Source of the DNA: Pigoraptor vietnamica
Lineage: Eukaryota > Opisthokonta > Filasterea
NCBI GenBank assembly: GCA_943704525.1
Contig: CALSCQ010000696.1
Location: 2,664-30,980 of the forward strand
DNA length: 28,317 nt
Reading direction: 5' to 3'
Shown: in pieces, positions 1 through 10,462 of the stretch
Numbering within the stretch: position 1 is the stretch's first letter
Layout of the letters: every line of letters starts with the position of its first letter
Translations under genes and position numbers: made by a program
The notes under the pieces: generated by a model
Seen by the model: the letters and a program-made list of their open reading frames with translations, nothing else
Databases searched by the model: none
What the model was told of the DNA's origin: nothing

Positions 1-3000
1 TCACGCCTGTTGCCGCGCTCGACCCAAAGGTGAAACCTTGCGCCGGCGCGGACGTCCCCGCCGTCGCAGGCGCGTTCGAAGCTCCAAACGAAAACGAAGG
101 CGCAGCAGCGGCCTTGTTGCCCGCGTCCACGCCCGCGTTCGAGGCTCCAAACGAAAACGACGGCGCCGCAACAGGCTTGCTGCCCGCGCCTCCCTCGGGC
201 ACGCCCGCGTTCGACGCTCCGAACGAAAACGACGGCGCCGCAGCAGGCTTGCTCGCAACGCCTCCCTCGGGAACGCTCGCACCCGCAGTCGCCGCTGCGG
301 GCGGTCCGCTCACGCCAAACCGCAGCGGAGCGCTCGCACCCGCCGCCTGCGGTTGCGCCGGCGGCTGCGCGCCTCCTCCGCTCACTCCGAATGTGAACCC
401 TCCAGTCCCCGCACTCGCGGAAGAACTCGTCCCGGTCGCCGCACCGCCAGCCGTCCCCACCGGCACTGCAAACGTGAACTTCGGCGCAGTGGGCGCTGCC
501 ACACCAGACGCGCCAGCGCCCGCAGCCGCCCCAGCCGCCTCGGCACCCGGCCGCGCCGTCCGGCAAGCCTTGCAGCTCGTCTCCTCCGCCGCGTTGTTCA
601 GCAGGCACACCGCGCAGTCCCACGACCCGGCCGCCTTCTTGCCCCACAGCGGCGCCCCCTCGCCACTCTTCGGCGCGGTCAGCGAGCCTGCACCGCCAGC
701 GCCAGCACCCGCACCCGCACCCGCACCCGCACCCGCACCCGCACCCGCACCCGCACCCGCCCCCGCCGCAGGCCGCTCCGCCGTCTCACCCGCAGCGACC
801 GCCGTGCCAGACCCAGCCCTTCCGGCCTTCGCGGCCTCCTCCTTCACGGCCGCCGCAAACGCTGCCGCCGCCTCCCCGTTCCGGAACCTCGCCGTAAACG
901 TCTCCTTCGCCGCAACGCCCTCCGAAAAATCGCACGGCGTCGTCCACACCAGCGTCCGGTCAGAGTTCTTCCCCGGCACCATCACGAGATTCGCCGCCAC
1001 GGCGTGGTTCGCCGCCACCTTGTGCGTCTGCTCACGCCGCATCACCACGCGCGCCCGCCCGTTGGTCCGGTTCCGCAGAAGCCGCAGCTCCCCGTCCCCC
1101 CGCTCCTTCCACGCCCCCTCAAACAGGCGGTACAGCCGCACGCGCTCGCGCACAACCACGTCCTCCTCTTCCTCGTGCGTCCGCACCTCAATCTCCGGCG
1201 GAAGATCCACAATCTTGTAGTCAGACGACACCTCCGGCTCCGCCTCGACGTCGTCGCCACCCTCGTCGCCCTCCTCCTCGCTCTCCGCCTTCTTCTCCTT
1301 CTTCTCCTTCTTGTCCTTCTTGTCCTTCTTGTCCTTCTTCTTCTCCTTCTTATCCTTCTTATCCTTCTTCGACCGCTCAGACTCCGCCCCCTCCCCAGCA
1401 GCAGCCGCAGCCGCGCCCGCCACATCGCCATTCGCGGCCCCTTCCTCCGCAGCATCCTCCCCATCCCCGCCGTCTTCCTCGCCGGCCTCCTCCCACTCCT
1501 CCTCGCTGTCTCCAGCGGCCGCCTTCCCCGCGTCGCCCTTCGCAGCGTACTTCGCAAACAGAGGCTTCGAGTCCACGGCACCCGCACCAAAGCCCTTGCC
1601 GGAGCCGAACCCCCCGCCGGTCCCGCCAGCCGCAATCGCAGCGAACCCTCCACTTCCCAGCCCAGCCGGCGCCCCAAACACGCCCGTCACAGGTGCTCCC
1701 GCGCCTGCAGTCGACCCGACAGCCGCTGGAGCGGCAGCAGCCGATCCCGCTGCCTTGCCACTCGCTCCGCTCGCGCTCCCAAAAGAGAACGAAGGCAGCG
1801 GCGACGACGTCCCGCTCGCGGTTGCGCCCCCTGTGCTCGCGCCTGTTGCCGCGCTCGACCCAAAGGTGAAACCTTGCGCCGGCGCGGACGTCCCCGCCGT
1901 CGCAGGCGCGTTCGAAGCTCCAAACGAAAACGAAGGCGCAGCAGCGGCCTTGTTGCCCGCGTCCACGCCCGCGTTCGAGGCTCCAAACGAAAACGACGGC
2001 GCCGCAACAGGCTTGCTGCCCGCGCCTCCCTCGGGCACGCCCGCGTTCGACGCTCCGAACGAAAACGACGGCGCCGCAGCAGGCTTGCTCGCAACGCCTC
2101 CCTCGGGAACGCTCGCACCCGCAGTCGCCGCTGCGGGCGGTCCGCTCACGCCAAACCGCAGCGGAGCGCTCGCACCCGCCGCCTGCGGTTGCGCCGGCGG
2201 CTGCGCGCCTCCTCCGCTCACTCCGAATGTGAACCCTCCAGTCCCCGCACTCGCGGAAGAACTCGTCCCGGTCGCCGCACCGCCAGCCGTCCCCACCGGC
2301 ACTGCAAACGTGAACTTCGGCGCAGTGGGCGCTGCCACACCAGACGCGCCAGCGCCCGCAGCCGCCCCAGCCGCCTCGGCACCCGGCCGCGCCGTCCGGC
2401 AAGCCTTGCAGCTCGTCTCCTCCGCCGCGTTGTTCAGCAGGCACACCGCGCAGTCCCACGACCCGGCCGCCTTCTTGCCCCACAGCGGCGCCCCCTCGCC
2501 ACTCTTCGGCGCGGTCAGCGAGCCTGCACCGCCAGCGCCAGCACCCGCACCCGCACCCGCACCCGCACCCGCACCCGCACCCGCACCCGCACCCGCCCCC
2601 GCCGCAGGCCGCTCCGCCGTCTCACCCGCAGCGACCGCCGTGCCAGACCCAGCCCTTCCGGCCTTCGCGGCCTCCTCCTTCACGGCCGCCGCAAACGCTG
2701 CCGCCGCCTCCCCGTTCCGGAACCTCGCCGTAAACGTCTCCTTCGCCGCAACGCCCTCCGAAAAATCGCACGGCGTCGTCCACACCAGCGTCCGGTCAGA
2801 GTTCTTCCCCGGCACCATCACGAGATTCGCCGCCACGGCGTGGTTCGCCGCCACCTTGTGCGTCTGCTCACGCCGCATCACCACGCGCGCCCGCCCGTTG
2901 GTCCGGTTCCGCAGAAGCCGCAGCTCCCCGTCCCCCCGCTCCTTCCACGCCCCCTCAAACAGGCGGTACAGCCGCACGCGCTCGCGCACAACCACGTCCT

Positions 3001-6000
3001 CCTCTTCCTCGTGCGTCCGCACCTCAATCTCCGGCGGAAGATCCACAATCTTGTAGTCAGACGACACCTCCGGCTCCGCCTCGACGTCGTCGCCACCCTC
3101 GTCGCCCTCCTCCTCGCTCTCCGCCTTCTTCTCCTTCTTCTCCTTCTTGTCCTTCTTGTCCTTCTTGTCCTTCTTCTTCTCCTTCTTATCCTTCTTATCC
3201 TTCTTCGACCGCTCAGACTCCGCCCCCTCCCCAGCAGCAGCCGCAGCCGCGCCCGCCACATCGCCATTCGCGGCCCCTTCCTCCGCAGCATCCTCCCCAT
3301 CCCCGCCGTCTTCCTCGCCGGCCTCCTCCCACTCCTCCTCGCTGTCTCCAGCGGCCGCCTTCCCCGCGTCGCCCTTCGCAGCGTACTTCGCAAACAGAGG
3401 CTTCGAGTCCACGGCACCCGCACCAAAGCCCTTGCCGGAGCCGAACCCCCCGCCGGTCCCGCCAGCCGCAATCGCAGCGAACCCTCCACTTCCCAGCCCA
3501 GCCGGCGCCCCAAACACGCCCGTCACAGGTGCTCCCGCGCCTGCAGTCGACCCGACAGCCGCTGGAGCGGCAGCAGCCGATCCCGCTGCCTTGCCACTCG
3601 CTCCGCTCGCGCTCCCAAAAGAGAACGAAGGCAGCGGCGACGACGTCCCGCTCGCGGTTGCGCCCCCTGTGCTCACGCCTGTTGCCGCGCTGCTCGACCC
3701 AAAGGTGAAACCTTGCGCCGGCGCGGACGTCCCCGCCGTCGCAGGCGCGTTCGAAGCTCCAAACGAAAACGACGGCGCAGCAGCGGCCTTGTTGCCCGCG
3801 TCCACGCCCGCGTTCGAGGCTCCAAACGAAAACGACGGCGCCGCAACAGGCTTGCTGCCCACACCCATGCTCTGTACAGTCGACCCCATTCCAACCCCTG
3901 CCGTAGTTGTCCCACCGTTTGCACTGGCGTCGCTGAGGCCTGACGGACCGACCGGCGCTCCCACGCCCGCGACGACCCCTGGACCTGACACACCAGCGAC
4001 CGCGCCAAACGAGAACCCCTTATCAGGCCCGGGCACAGGCGCAGGCGACGGCGAACCGGTTGACGAGACAGCTCCGTCACGACTGAGGGAAAACGATGGC
4101 GCCAGCTTGACATCCGACACGGACGGACGGGCGCCTGCATCGATGGGTCCGAGTGTCGCGGCTATTGTGGTTGAGGGGACGGCTGCGTGGTGGTGGGTTT
4201 GCGCTTGCAAACCGTGCGCGCTCCTGTCGGTCGTCGCCTTCCCAGAAACGGCCGCCTTGAGCACCTCCGTGGTTGCAGCGCTTGACCGGTGCGCAGTGGG
4301 CGAACCAGAAAACTGCATTGCGCCTCCCATTTCCGGCAGTCGCTCTGCCGCCGAAGACGAGGACACACTCGTGGTCGCAGGCAATTTCGGGCTCGCCAGC
4401 GCCTGCATCGATGGCGGTAAGGGCGTCATGCCAGCCGCGCGGACCCCAGCGCCAACACGGACGGGCACGACTGCCGGGGATGCGGGCGTTCCCTCAGCGG
4501 CTCGACTCCGCGCGGCCACTGGTGTCCTTTGCCGCGGGCTCTCCGCGACCGGCTGAGACGCACGAGCAGGGACAGCGAGCGCATCCAGACGCGCGGCCAC
4601 CTTGTCGAGGGCAGCCCGGCGTTCGTCTGATTGACCTTCGGCGACGGCGAGGGCGCGGCACTCGGCCAAGCACGCGCGCGCGGCCGACAGGTGCGCTTCT
4701 ACCGCAACAGGATCGCGCGACCGCTCCGCAAGAAGGAGGCGTACCTCGAGGCAGTTCCAGCGACCTGCGAAACCGTCCGCCTGCTCAAAGAGCTCGAGGG
4801 CGCGCTGGAGATCACCCACGCGCACGTGCCCTTGCGCCAGCTCAAAACGCGATGCGGCCGAAAGCGGAGTCAGCTCCTGCGGCAGCGCGCCGGAATCAAA
4901 CGCCCTCACCACCGCCGCAAAGTAATGCGCTGCCTTGCGCGCAAACTCCCGCGACTCCGCGGGGTTGCCCACAGCGAGGCCGTCCGCGCGCCCGGCAAAC
5001 ATTTCGGCAAGCCAGTGCGCAAACAGCACACGATGCGGCGATGCCTCTGCGGTGCGGACGCGACCGAGGCACGCGACGGCGTCTGCCTGAAAATGCCTGG
5101 GCTGCAGGAGCGCCAGCCACTGGCGGCCGATGCCATCGTCGAGCGGCATGGCGGGCCCTCCCGCAGAGGCCAGGTCGACAGCCACCTTCGCAGTCGCGCC
5201 CTTGGCGTCCAAGCTCAGCTGCAGCGCGTCAGAGTCGCAAAGGACCGCCTCCCACAGGAGGGCCTCGAGGTCGTCATGCGTGGGACCGTCCCGCGGCGCC
5301 GCCCAGTGCGCTGGTACCGACGGCGCCATGGACATGACCCACGTGCGCAGCGGAGGAGGTTCCGCCATCGTAGCCCAATAGCTCCGCGCCACCCACGCAA
5401 TGAACGCAATGTCCGCCGCATTGGCGCACACCGCTCGGACGTCGCGGGTCGCGAGGTCACTGCCGTCCGCCGAAGGGACTGGAAGGGGAAGTCGAGACGA
5501 AGCAAGGAGGGCACGGACATCGATCACTGTTCCAGACACACACGCCTCCACGGCTGCAAGCGCCGAGCGCACCGCCCGCTCATCAAACTGCTGCGCACGC
5601 AGCCCGCGGTCACCAGTGCGCGCAACAGCGACGCACGCATGGGCCGTTTCGCTTGCCCGCGCGAGGGACAGAGTGTGTGCGCCCGCACCCGCTGTGGGCA
5701 CAGCGGCCGCGCACGAGTACAACACATGACGGGCCCACGCGCGAGCCCGGTTGTCCCTGCTCGCGTCGCACGACAGCGCGTGCCCACAAACCATGAGAAA
5801 CACAGCAGCATCCTCAGCGCACGATGCCGGCGTAAGGGCAGACGCCGCTATAGAGACCATCTCCACAGCCCTTTCGGCCTTTCCGCTGCGAAAAAGCGCC
5901 CACGCCGCGTGCACGGCCACCGCAAACGCATCTCGGGACTCCGCCAGACGCCGCCGCGCAGCCTCCTCGAGAGCAATCGGCGCAAGGCTCCACCACTGCG

Positions 6001-6841
6001 CAAGCGCCGCAAGCCGCTGGTGCGTCGCCGCATATCCGTCGAGGGCTTCCTGCACTCTGCCCGCGTCGAGCTGCCAGCGCAAGAGGGCCGCTGCCGCCAG
6101 GGGATCAAAGGGGCGCCGGACCTTCCCAGAGAAAGGAATAAGCCAACGGCACAAGCGCATGGGTCCGCCAACAGCCAACTCACCGACTCTTCCAGCAGCT
6201 CTCTCTCGACGGCGGGTCGTCCTCCCTTTATTGCCACAAGCTCGCGGGCAAGGGATACGGCCACGCTCGCTTCGGCGCGCGCGATCCAATACTCGGCGCG
6301 CACAATAAGATCATCCGGCGAGTGGCCTTCACCGCCGCCGGCAGAGGCCAAAGCCAAGCACGACGAGGCCAGCGCCCCCGCCACGCGAGGCTGGCGAGGG
6401 TTGATCGCCAGCGATGAGGAAAGGGCCGCGATGGCGCCTGCGACATCCCCCAGCCCGCTGCGCACGCTACCGAGGAGCTCAAAAGCAGCCGCGTCGTCCC
6501 GCCGCATGCCGCAATACTCTTCCAAATGCTGCGGGATGGTGCCCGCTTAGCAACGAGGGTAGGGAGCGGACACACGCGCAGGAAACGGCCCTACCTTTTG
6601 CGCCAGGGTTAGCTCGCCGACACCAACGTACATGCGCGCACAGGCGAAACCGCTCTGAGCCAGCTGCAACGCAACAGAGTGAGCCATTTCAATGCGGGTG
6701 TAGCACTCGTGGCGACGGGTAACTCACCGCATCGCCCTGCGTTCGCGCCAGAAGAGCGACGTAGTCGTCGACGTCCCTGCGCGTCGCTGGCTGGGCGGGA
6801 CGCCCGCTGCGCAGCGACGCTCGATGCTCAGCGGAAAACAT
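1..6841 (-). CDS. RanBP2/Nup358-like nucleoporin, 3' end beyond window
   Basis: Predicted cytoplasmic-face nuclear pore protein that binds Ran-GTP. Four exons: 6841-6728, 6663-6595, 6528-6184, and one giant exon from 6121 to the left edge with no stop in frame; at least 2,216 residues. The ATG at 6841 is the first in frame after an upstream stop. Residues 1 to about 650 resemble the RanBP2 N-terminal helical/TPR region (DVDDYVALLA near the start, then a TPR-like segment ending INPRQPRV). A Ser/Pro-rich linker with FSFG motifs follows. Two near-identical 612-residue modules then hold FG motifs, an acidic stretch, KKDKK-type Lys runs, a Ran-binding domain (about 1207-1330 and 1819-1942; WKERG, MRREQ, VAANH), a Gly-Ala linker, and a WxCxxC..CxxC zinc finger (from about 1398 and 2010). 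No cyclophilin domain is seen, but the C-terminus is missing. The family assignment rests on domain order plus N-terminal similarity; orthology to animal Nup358 is inference. Confidence 0.85.
545..622 (-). other. RanBP2-type zinc finger, copy B
   Basis: Same finger in the second full repeat unit; Trp, four Cys and Asn are all conserved. Confidence 0.88.
703..768. repeat. (CACCCG)n hexanucleotide tract, copy B
   Basis: Six-base repeat, about nine units, encoding a Gly-Ala linker between the Ran-binding domain and zinc finger on the minus strand. The equivalent tract lies 1,836 bp to the right. Confidence 0.85.
826..1195 (-). other. Ran-binding domain, copy B
   Basis: Same segment one repeat unit (1,836 bp) downstream in the gene, with no difference noticed from copy A. 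Confidence 0.9.
2381..2458 (-). other. RanBP2-type zinc finger, copy A
   Basis: Reads WDCAVC, then LLNN, then SCKAC and RTARPG: the W-x-C-x2-C ... N ... C-x2-C arrangement of RanBP2 zinc fingers, which in animal Nup358/Nup153 bind Ran. Confidence 0.88.
2539..2604. repeat. (CACCCG)n hexanucleotide tract, copy A
   Basis: Hexanucleotide tract in the other repeat unit, encoding the same Gly-Ala linker. It is a plausible slippage site. Confidence 0.85.
2662..3031 (-). other. Ran-binding domain, copy A (encoded first)
   Basis: In-frame segment with the RanBD hallmarks: an EVRTHEEEED entry strand, RERVRLYR, WKERGDGELRLLRN, VVMRREQ, KVAANH, a DRTLVW core and a final amphipathic helix rich in Ala, Glu and Lys. 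In known RanBDs this fold binds Ran-GTP and co-activates RanGAP. Confidence 0.9.
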
Positions 6842-7130
6842 GTCCGCGAGCACGGCACAAGCCTGGCGATCTTGCGGGCGCGCGCGTCCCTTTCAACTGC
6901 GCAGCCGCGAACACGTGTTAGTGTGCGTCATGCATGCATCATGCACGTGGACGCCATGCGGCCGTGCGGGGCATGTTATTTGAGACAGTGCCCTTTTTGC
7001 CCCAATTTTCAGGCCAAGTCAATCAAACGGCCGCACTGCAGTGCACGTGACTGTGAAACAAAACGCGCGAAAACGCAAATCCGAGTGAATGAAACAGGCC
7101 AGGGGAACCGAGCCTTGCAGCCACGTCAAC
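6842..7130. promoter_or_regulatory. bidirectional promoter, nucleoporin / NAA40
   Basis: 289 bp separate the two divergent start codons. CACGTG occurs three times (6912-6917, inside the palindrome AACACGTGTT; 6944-6949; 7044-7049). CACGTG is the core recognised by bHLH/bZIP factors in many eukaryotes; its use here is inference. Confidence 0.45.
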
Positions 7131-8229
7131 ATGTCTGGCCGGCAATCGCAGCGTCGGCAGCGGAAAAAGGTGTGTAATGTTGCTGCTGATTGCCTGTGCC
7201 TGGGGCTAAAGGAGGCGATTGCAGGCGGCTGCGGCGGCTCGGAACCTCCGCATATTCGCGAGCCCTGCTGTCGCCGCTGCATACAATGTGAGTGGCTTGG
7301 TGGCTTGGTCCATTTGCGTCGCATTAATTGGGCGGGTGCCCGCTCATTTGTGAGCTCTGCGCAGGCCGTTGACATGTTGCAGTGGGCCCCGGAGGAGTCG
7401 CGACGTCGGCTGGAGTGCAACGGGTACGCTGTGTCTTCGTACGAAGTCAGGGTTGTGAAGGGCGTGTATTCACCTCGCCCTGCGCCCTCATCTGCAGCGC
7501 CACTTACTCCCTTGAGTGCAAGCCAGCCTCGCGCCTGTTGCCGGCGGAACTGGAGTGGGCCTTTGGTCTCCTCAAGGACAACATGCATACCTAGTGGGTG
7601 CGCCCACCGCCAAACTGCGACCGTTTGCGTGTTCATGCCTCAGTTGACTGTTGGACTACGCATCTGCCCTGTTTGTAGTTACGCGTCGAGCGATTGGGGA
7701 TGGAACGACGGCAAAAAGAGGGCCGAGATGACGAGCGTTGCATCCCTCTACCTGATTGCACGGGAATCGGTTTCCGCAGCCCCAGTCGCATTTTCGCACT
7801 TCCAGTTTGATCAAGAGGACGGCGTGGACGTGCTGTACTGCTACGAAATTCAGCTGGAGGGCTCTGTGCGGCGCGTGGGCCTTGGCGCCGCCCTCATGCG
7901 CACCCTCGAGGCCATCGGGGTTGCCGCGCACATGCGCAAGCTGATGCTGACCGTGTTCAAGGGTGAGTGCCAACGTGCCCGAGTTTTGGCTTGTTCTAAC
8001 ACCACGATGGGAGTTCTAAGCTCACTCAAGTTCTAGCGGGAGGTTTTAGCCGTGAGGTCCCAGTTGCCGGTCCGCTTTGCTGACATGTGTTGACGGCCCA
8101 GCGAACACGGCTGCGGTGCGATTTTACACGGAAAAGATGGGCTATGGCTACGACGCGTCGTCGCCGTGCGTCTGCGACCCAGAGGACCCCGATTACTCGT
8201 ACGAAATCATGTTCAAGCTCCTCGCGTGA
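7131..8229 (+). CDS. NAA40: N-alpha-acetyltransferase 40 (NatD), histone H4/H2A type
   Basis: GNAT-fold enzyme predicted to transfer acetyl from acetyl-CoA to the N-terminus of histones H4 and H2A. Six exons: 7131-7169, 7225-7287, 7365-7423, 7498-7593, 7679-7962, 8102-8229; introns 55-139 bp; 222 residues against 237 in human. Recognisable blocks are a basic N-terminus, ELEWAFGLLKDNM, SSDWGWNDGKKRAEM, VAFSHFQFD, VLYCYEIQLE, the acetyl-CoA loop RRVGLGA near residue 150, KLMLTVFK and a C-terminal DYSYEIMFK strand. All exon phases agree. The stop lies 4 bp from the stop of the convergent ADSS gene, so each 3' UTR must run into its neighbour's coding sequence. The first exon is assigned with less certainty. 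Confidence 0.9.
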
Positions 8230-8233
8230 CGGC

Positions 8234-10251
8234 TCAGAACATACGGATGATGGCGTCGCGCGACTCGCCCACGCCGATGAATTGCACTGCGGCGACAGCG
8301 GATGAGCAAGGGAGCGCGGCCACAGCAGACGCGCGGCGCACGTACCAGGAATGCCGGTGAGCCGCTCGATGGTGCGGACGTACGCTTGTGCGTTGGCGGG
8401 CAGGTCGTCAAACTTGCGCGCGTGGCTGATGGGGGCGAGCCACCCCGGCAGGGTGATGTACTCGACCTCGACCTCGGCCAGCTGGCGCATGTCCGCTGTG
8501 GTGGCGCAGGACAGCGCTTCAGCACAAAAAGACAATGCAACAAATCGTTGACAAGCCAGAGACGCACCGGGGAATGAGTCGAGCTTTTTGCCGCCGTGGT
8601 GGTAGGCGACGGCGATCTTGATCTCGGGGAACGTGTCCAAAATGTCCATCTTTGTCAGCGTGATGCTGCGAAGCCGCGGCACAGTCCGTCAGTGTCGCCC
8701 TTTCACGATATCGCGTGCAACACACCCACCTGTCATAGCCGTTGATCATGTGCGAGTAGCGCACGACCACAAGGTCGAGCCACCCGCAACGGCGCTTGCG
8801 ACCAGTGGTCACACCAAACTCGCGGCCGATCGACTGCAGCTTCTCTCCAATTTCCTGCACATACAATTTAAGAGAAATGGGTTGCGGAGCAGCAATAACG
8901 GCGCACAATCGCAGAATACATACGTCGGTCAGCTCCGTGGGAAAAGCGCCGTCGCCCACGCGCGTCGTGTAGGCCTTCACGACGCCCATGACTGTTGTGA
9001 TCTTCTTCGGAGGAAGGCCAAGCCCCGTGCAGGCCCCGCCGGCCGTGCAATTGGACGACGTCACATAGGGGTAGGTGCCTGCACAGCTCAACACGTCACC
9101 GGAGAGTGCGACGCCCAATAGGCGCCAAAGACAAACTCACCGAAATCAATATCGAGCATGGTCGCGTTGGCGCCCTCCACGAGGACCCGCTTGTGCTCGC
9201 TAATGGCGCGGTGCATGTACGACACCGTGTCGGTCACGAGGGGGCGCAGCCGCTCGCGAAGTGTCTGGAAATCAATGTAGTTGCGTGAGATGATGTAGTT
9301 GTGTGAGACGACAGTCGCGAGGCTTGCACAGTCCAGAATGAAGCAAGCACTTGAGGCAGCGATGCCGCGAGGGATGCGATACCTTGTAGCGGGCGAGCTC
9401 GGCATCCACATCCACGGTGAGCGCGGGGTAACGGCGCTGGCTGCTTGCAACAAGGGCACGAAACTTCGCAGAGAAGTCGTCAAAGTCGCCGAGGAGCTGG
9501 TTGACACGCAGGCCCGTGCGGCTCGCCTTGGACGAGTACGTGGGGCCAATGCCCTTGCGCGTGGTGCCAATGCTGCGCGCAGATGCGGCTTAGCCACCGG
9601 ACGCCCAGTGTTGCCTACGCAAACACACCTTCCCTTGCCCTTCTCGCTCTCCTGGAGGCCGTCAATCTGTTGATGGAAGTCGAACACGAGATGCGCGCGG
9701 TCCGAGACGACGATGCGCTTCTCCAAACCGGTGAGGCCTGCGAAATGAGCCTTAGACGTGTGGCCAACTGCATTCGCAGCAGAACACACCTTTCTTCTCG
9801 TTCTTTTCAATCTCCTCGAAGAGGGCAGGGAGGTGCATCACCACGCCGTTGCCAATGACCGACGTAGCCGAGGGCTGGATAACGCCGCTCGGAATCATGT
9901 GGAAGTCGTACTTGACGCCGTCCACGACAATGGTGTGCCCGGCATTGTTGCCGCCCTGCAATCGCACTGTCAGCAGCGTCCACACGGCCTCCACGCGCTC
10001 CTCGCGCCCCCCTCGCCCTCCTTCTCTCCCTCGCTTTCCCTCCCCTTCCCTGATAGAGCCAATTGCCATAACCCTTGTGACTGCCTATGAGGCCTCGTTC
10101 CCTTCCTCACGCCCCTCCGTGCGCCACCACTTGCCTGGCAGCGGGCCACGACATCGGCCTCCTGAGCAAGCAGGTCCACAAGCTTGCCCTTGCCCTCGTC
10201 GCCCCATTGGGCACCTAGCACCAGCGCAACACCCGGAGAGAGCAGCGCCAT
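8234..10251 (-). CDS. ADSS: adenylosuccinate synthetase
   Basis: Joins aspartate to IMP using GTP to make adenylosuccinate, the first committed step to AMP. Ten exons: 10251-10135, 9955-9790, 9737-9629, 9572-9383, 9264-9141, 9078-8924, 8854-8730, 8665-8568, 8495-8346, 8286-8234; 428 residues, a normal family length. The N-terminus has the P-loop-like [11 protein letters not shown] (about 13-23, catalytic Asp18), then [11 protein letters not shown] with the catalytic His. Further signatures are [53 protein letters not shown], the [10 protein letters not shown] block, [17 protein letters not shown], and a final [11 protein letters not shown]. Intron 1 (10134-9956) is GC-AG (CAG|GCAAGT); a GT donor cannot join RCQ to GGNN. 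No organellar presequence is seen, so it is probably cytosolic. Confidence 0.95.
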
Positions 10252-10462
10252 TTGCAAGCAATTTCTGCCGAAATCCGCTGTTGTGGGTTGATTCTCTTGT
10301 GCACGTGTTGACGGCTTTCTTAGCTTTAGTCCCCTTTCGGAAAAACATTACGACACGGAGAAATCGCAGGGTTTGTACTTTCAACACCAAGCGTCAACTG
10401 CCCTAAACTCAAACTCGCACAACAGAACGCTCTCTGGCGCTCGTTGCGAAGGTGCTCCAGCC
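10252..10462. promoter_or_regulatory. bidirectional promoter, ADSS / TRAPPC2
   Basis: 211 bp between divergent start codons. It has one CACGTG at 10302-10307, shared in type with the neighbouring divergent promoters. No clear TATA box. Confidence 0.4.

Larger units (their letters stand above)
1..3859 (-). repeat. 1,836-bp in-frame tandem repeat within the nucleoporin gene
   Basis: Positions 1-1836 recur at 1837-3672, and a partial third copy runs 3673-3859 before similarity stops. The unit is 612 codons. By eye the two full copies are almost identical (one difference seen, position 3 versus 1839). The partial copy has one extra codon and a GAA/GAC-type change. The array continues off the left edge, so the copy number is unknown. 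Confidence 0.95.

Noticed and set aside
1-3859. CRISPR array or transposon
   Set aside because: Units are long, contiguous and coding; no spacers, terminal repeats, target-site duplication or transposase.
38-3943. 1,301-codon open frame on the plus strand, and shorter plus-strand frames over the same DNA
   Set aside because: They give low-complexity Arg/Pro/Ala/Leu chains with no domain. The minus-strand frame holds FG motifs, a Ran-binding domain and a zinc finger; the GC-rich sequence simply lacks stops.
4631-6550. 639-codon plus-strand open frame opposite the nucleoporin N-terminus
   Set aside because: Arg-rich antisense shadow of the spliced minus-strand helical region.
8234-10251. Broken (pseudogene) adenylosuccinate synthetase, from its apparent frame changes
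   Set aside because: Every frame change falls at a proper intron, and all catalytic motifs are intact.
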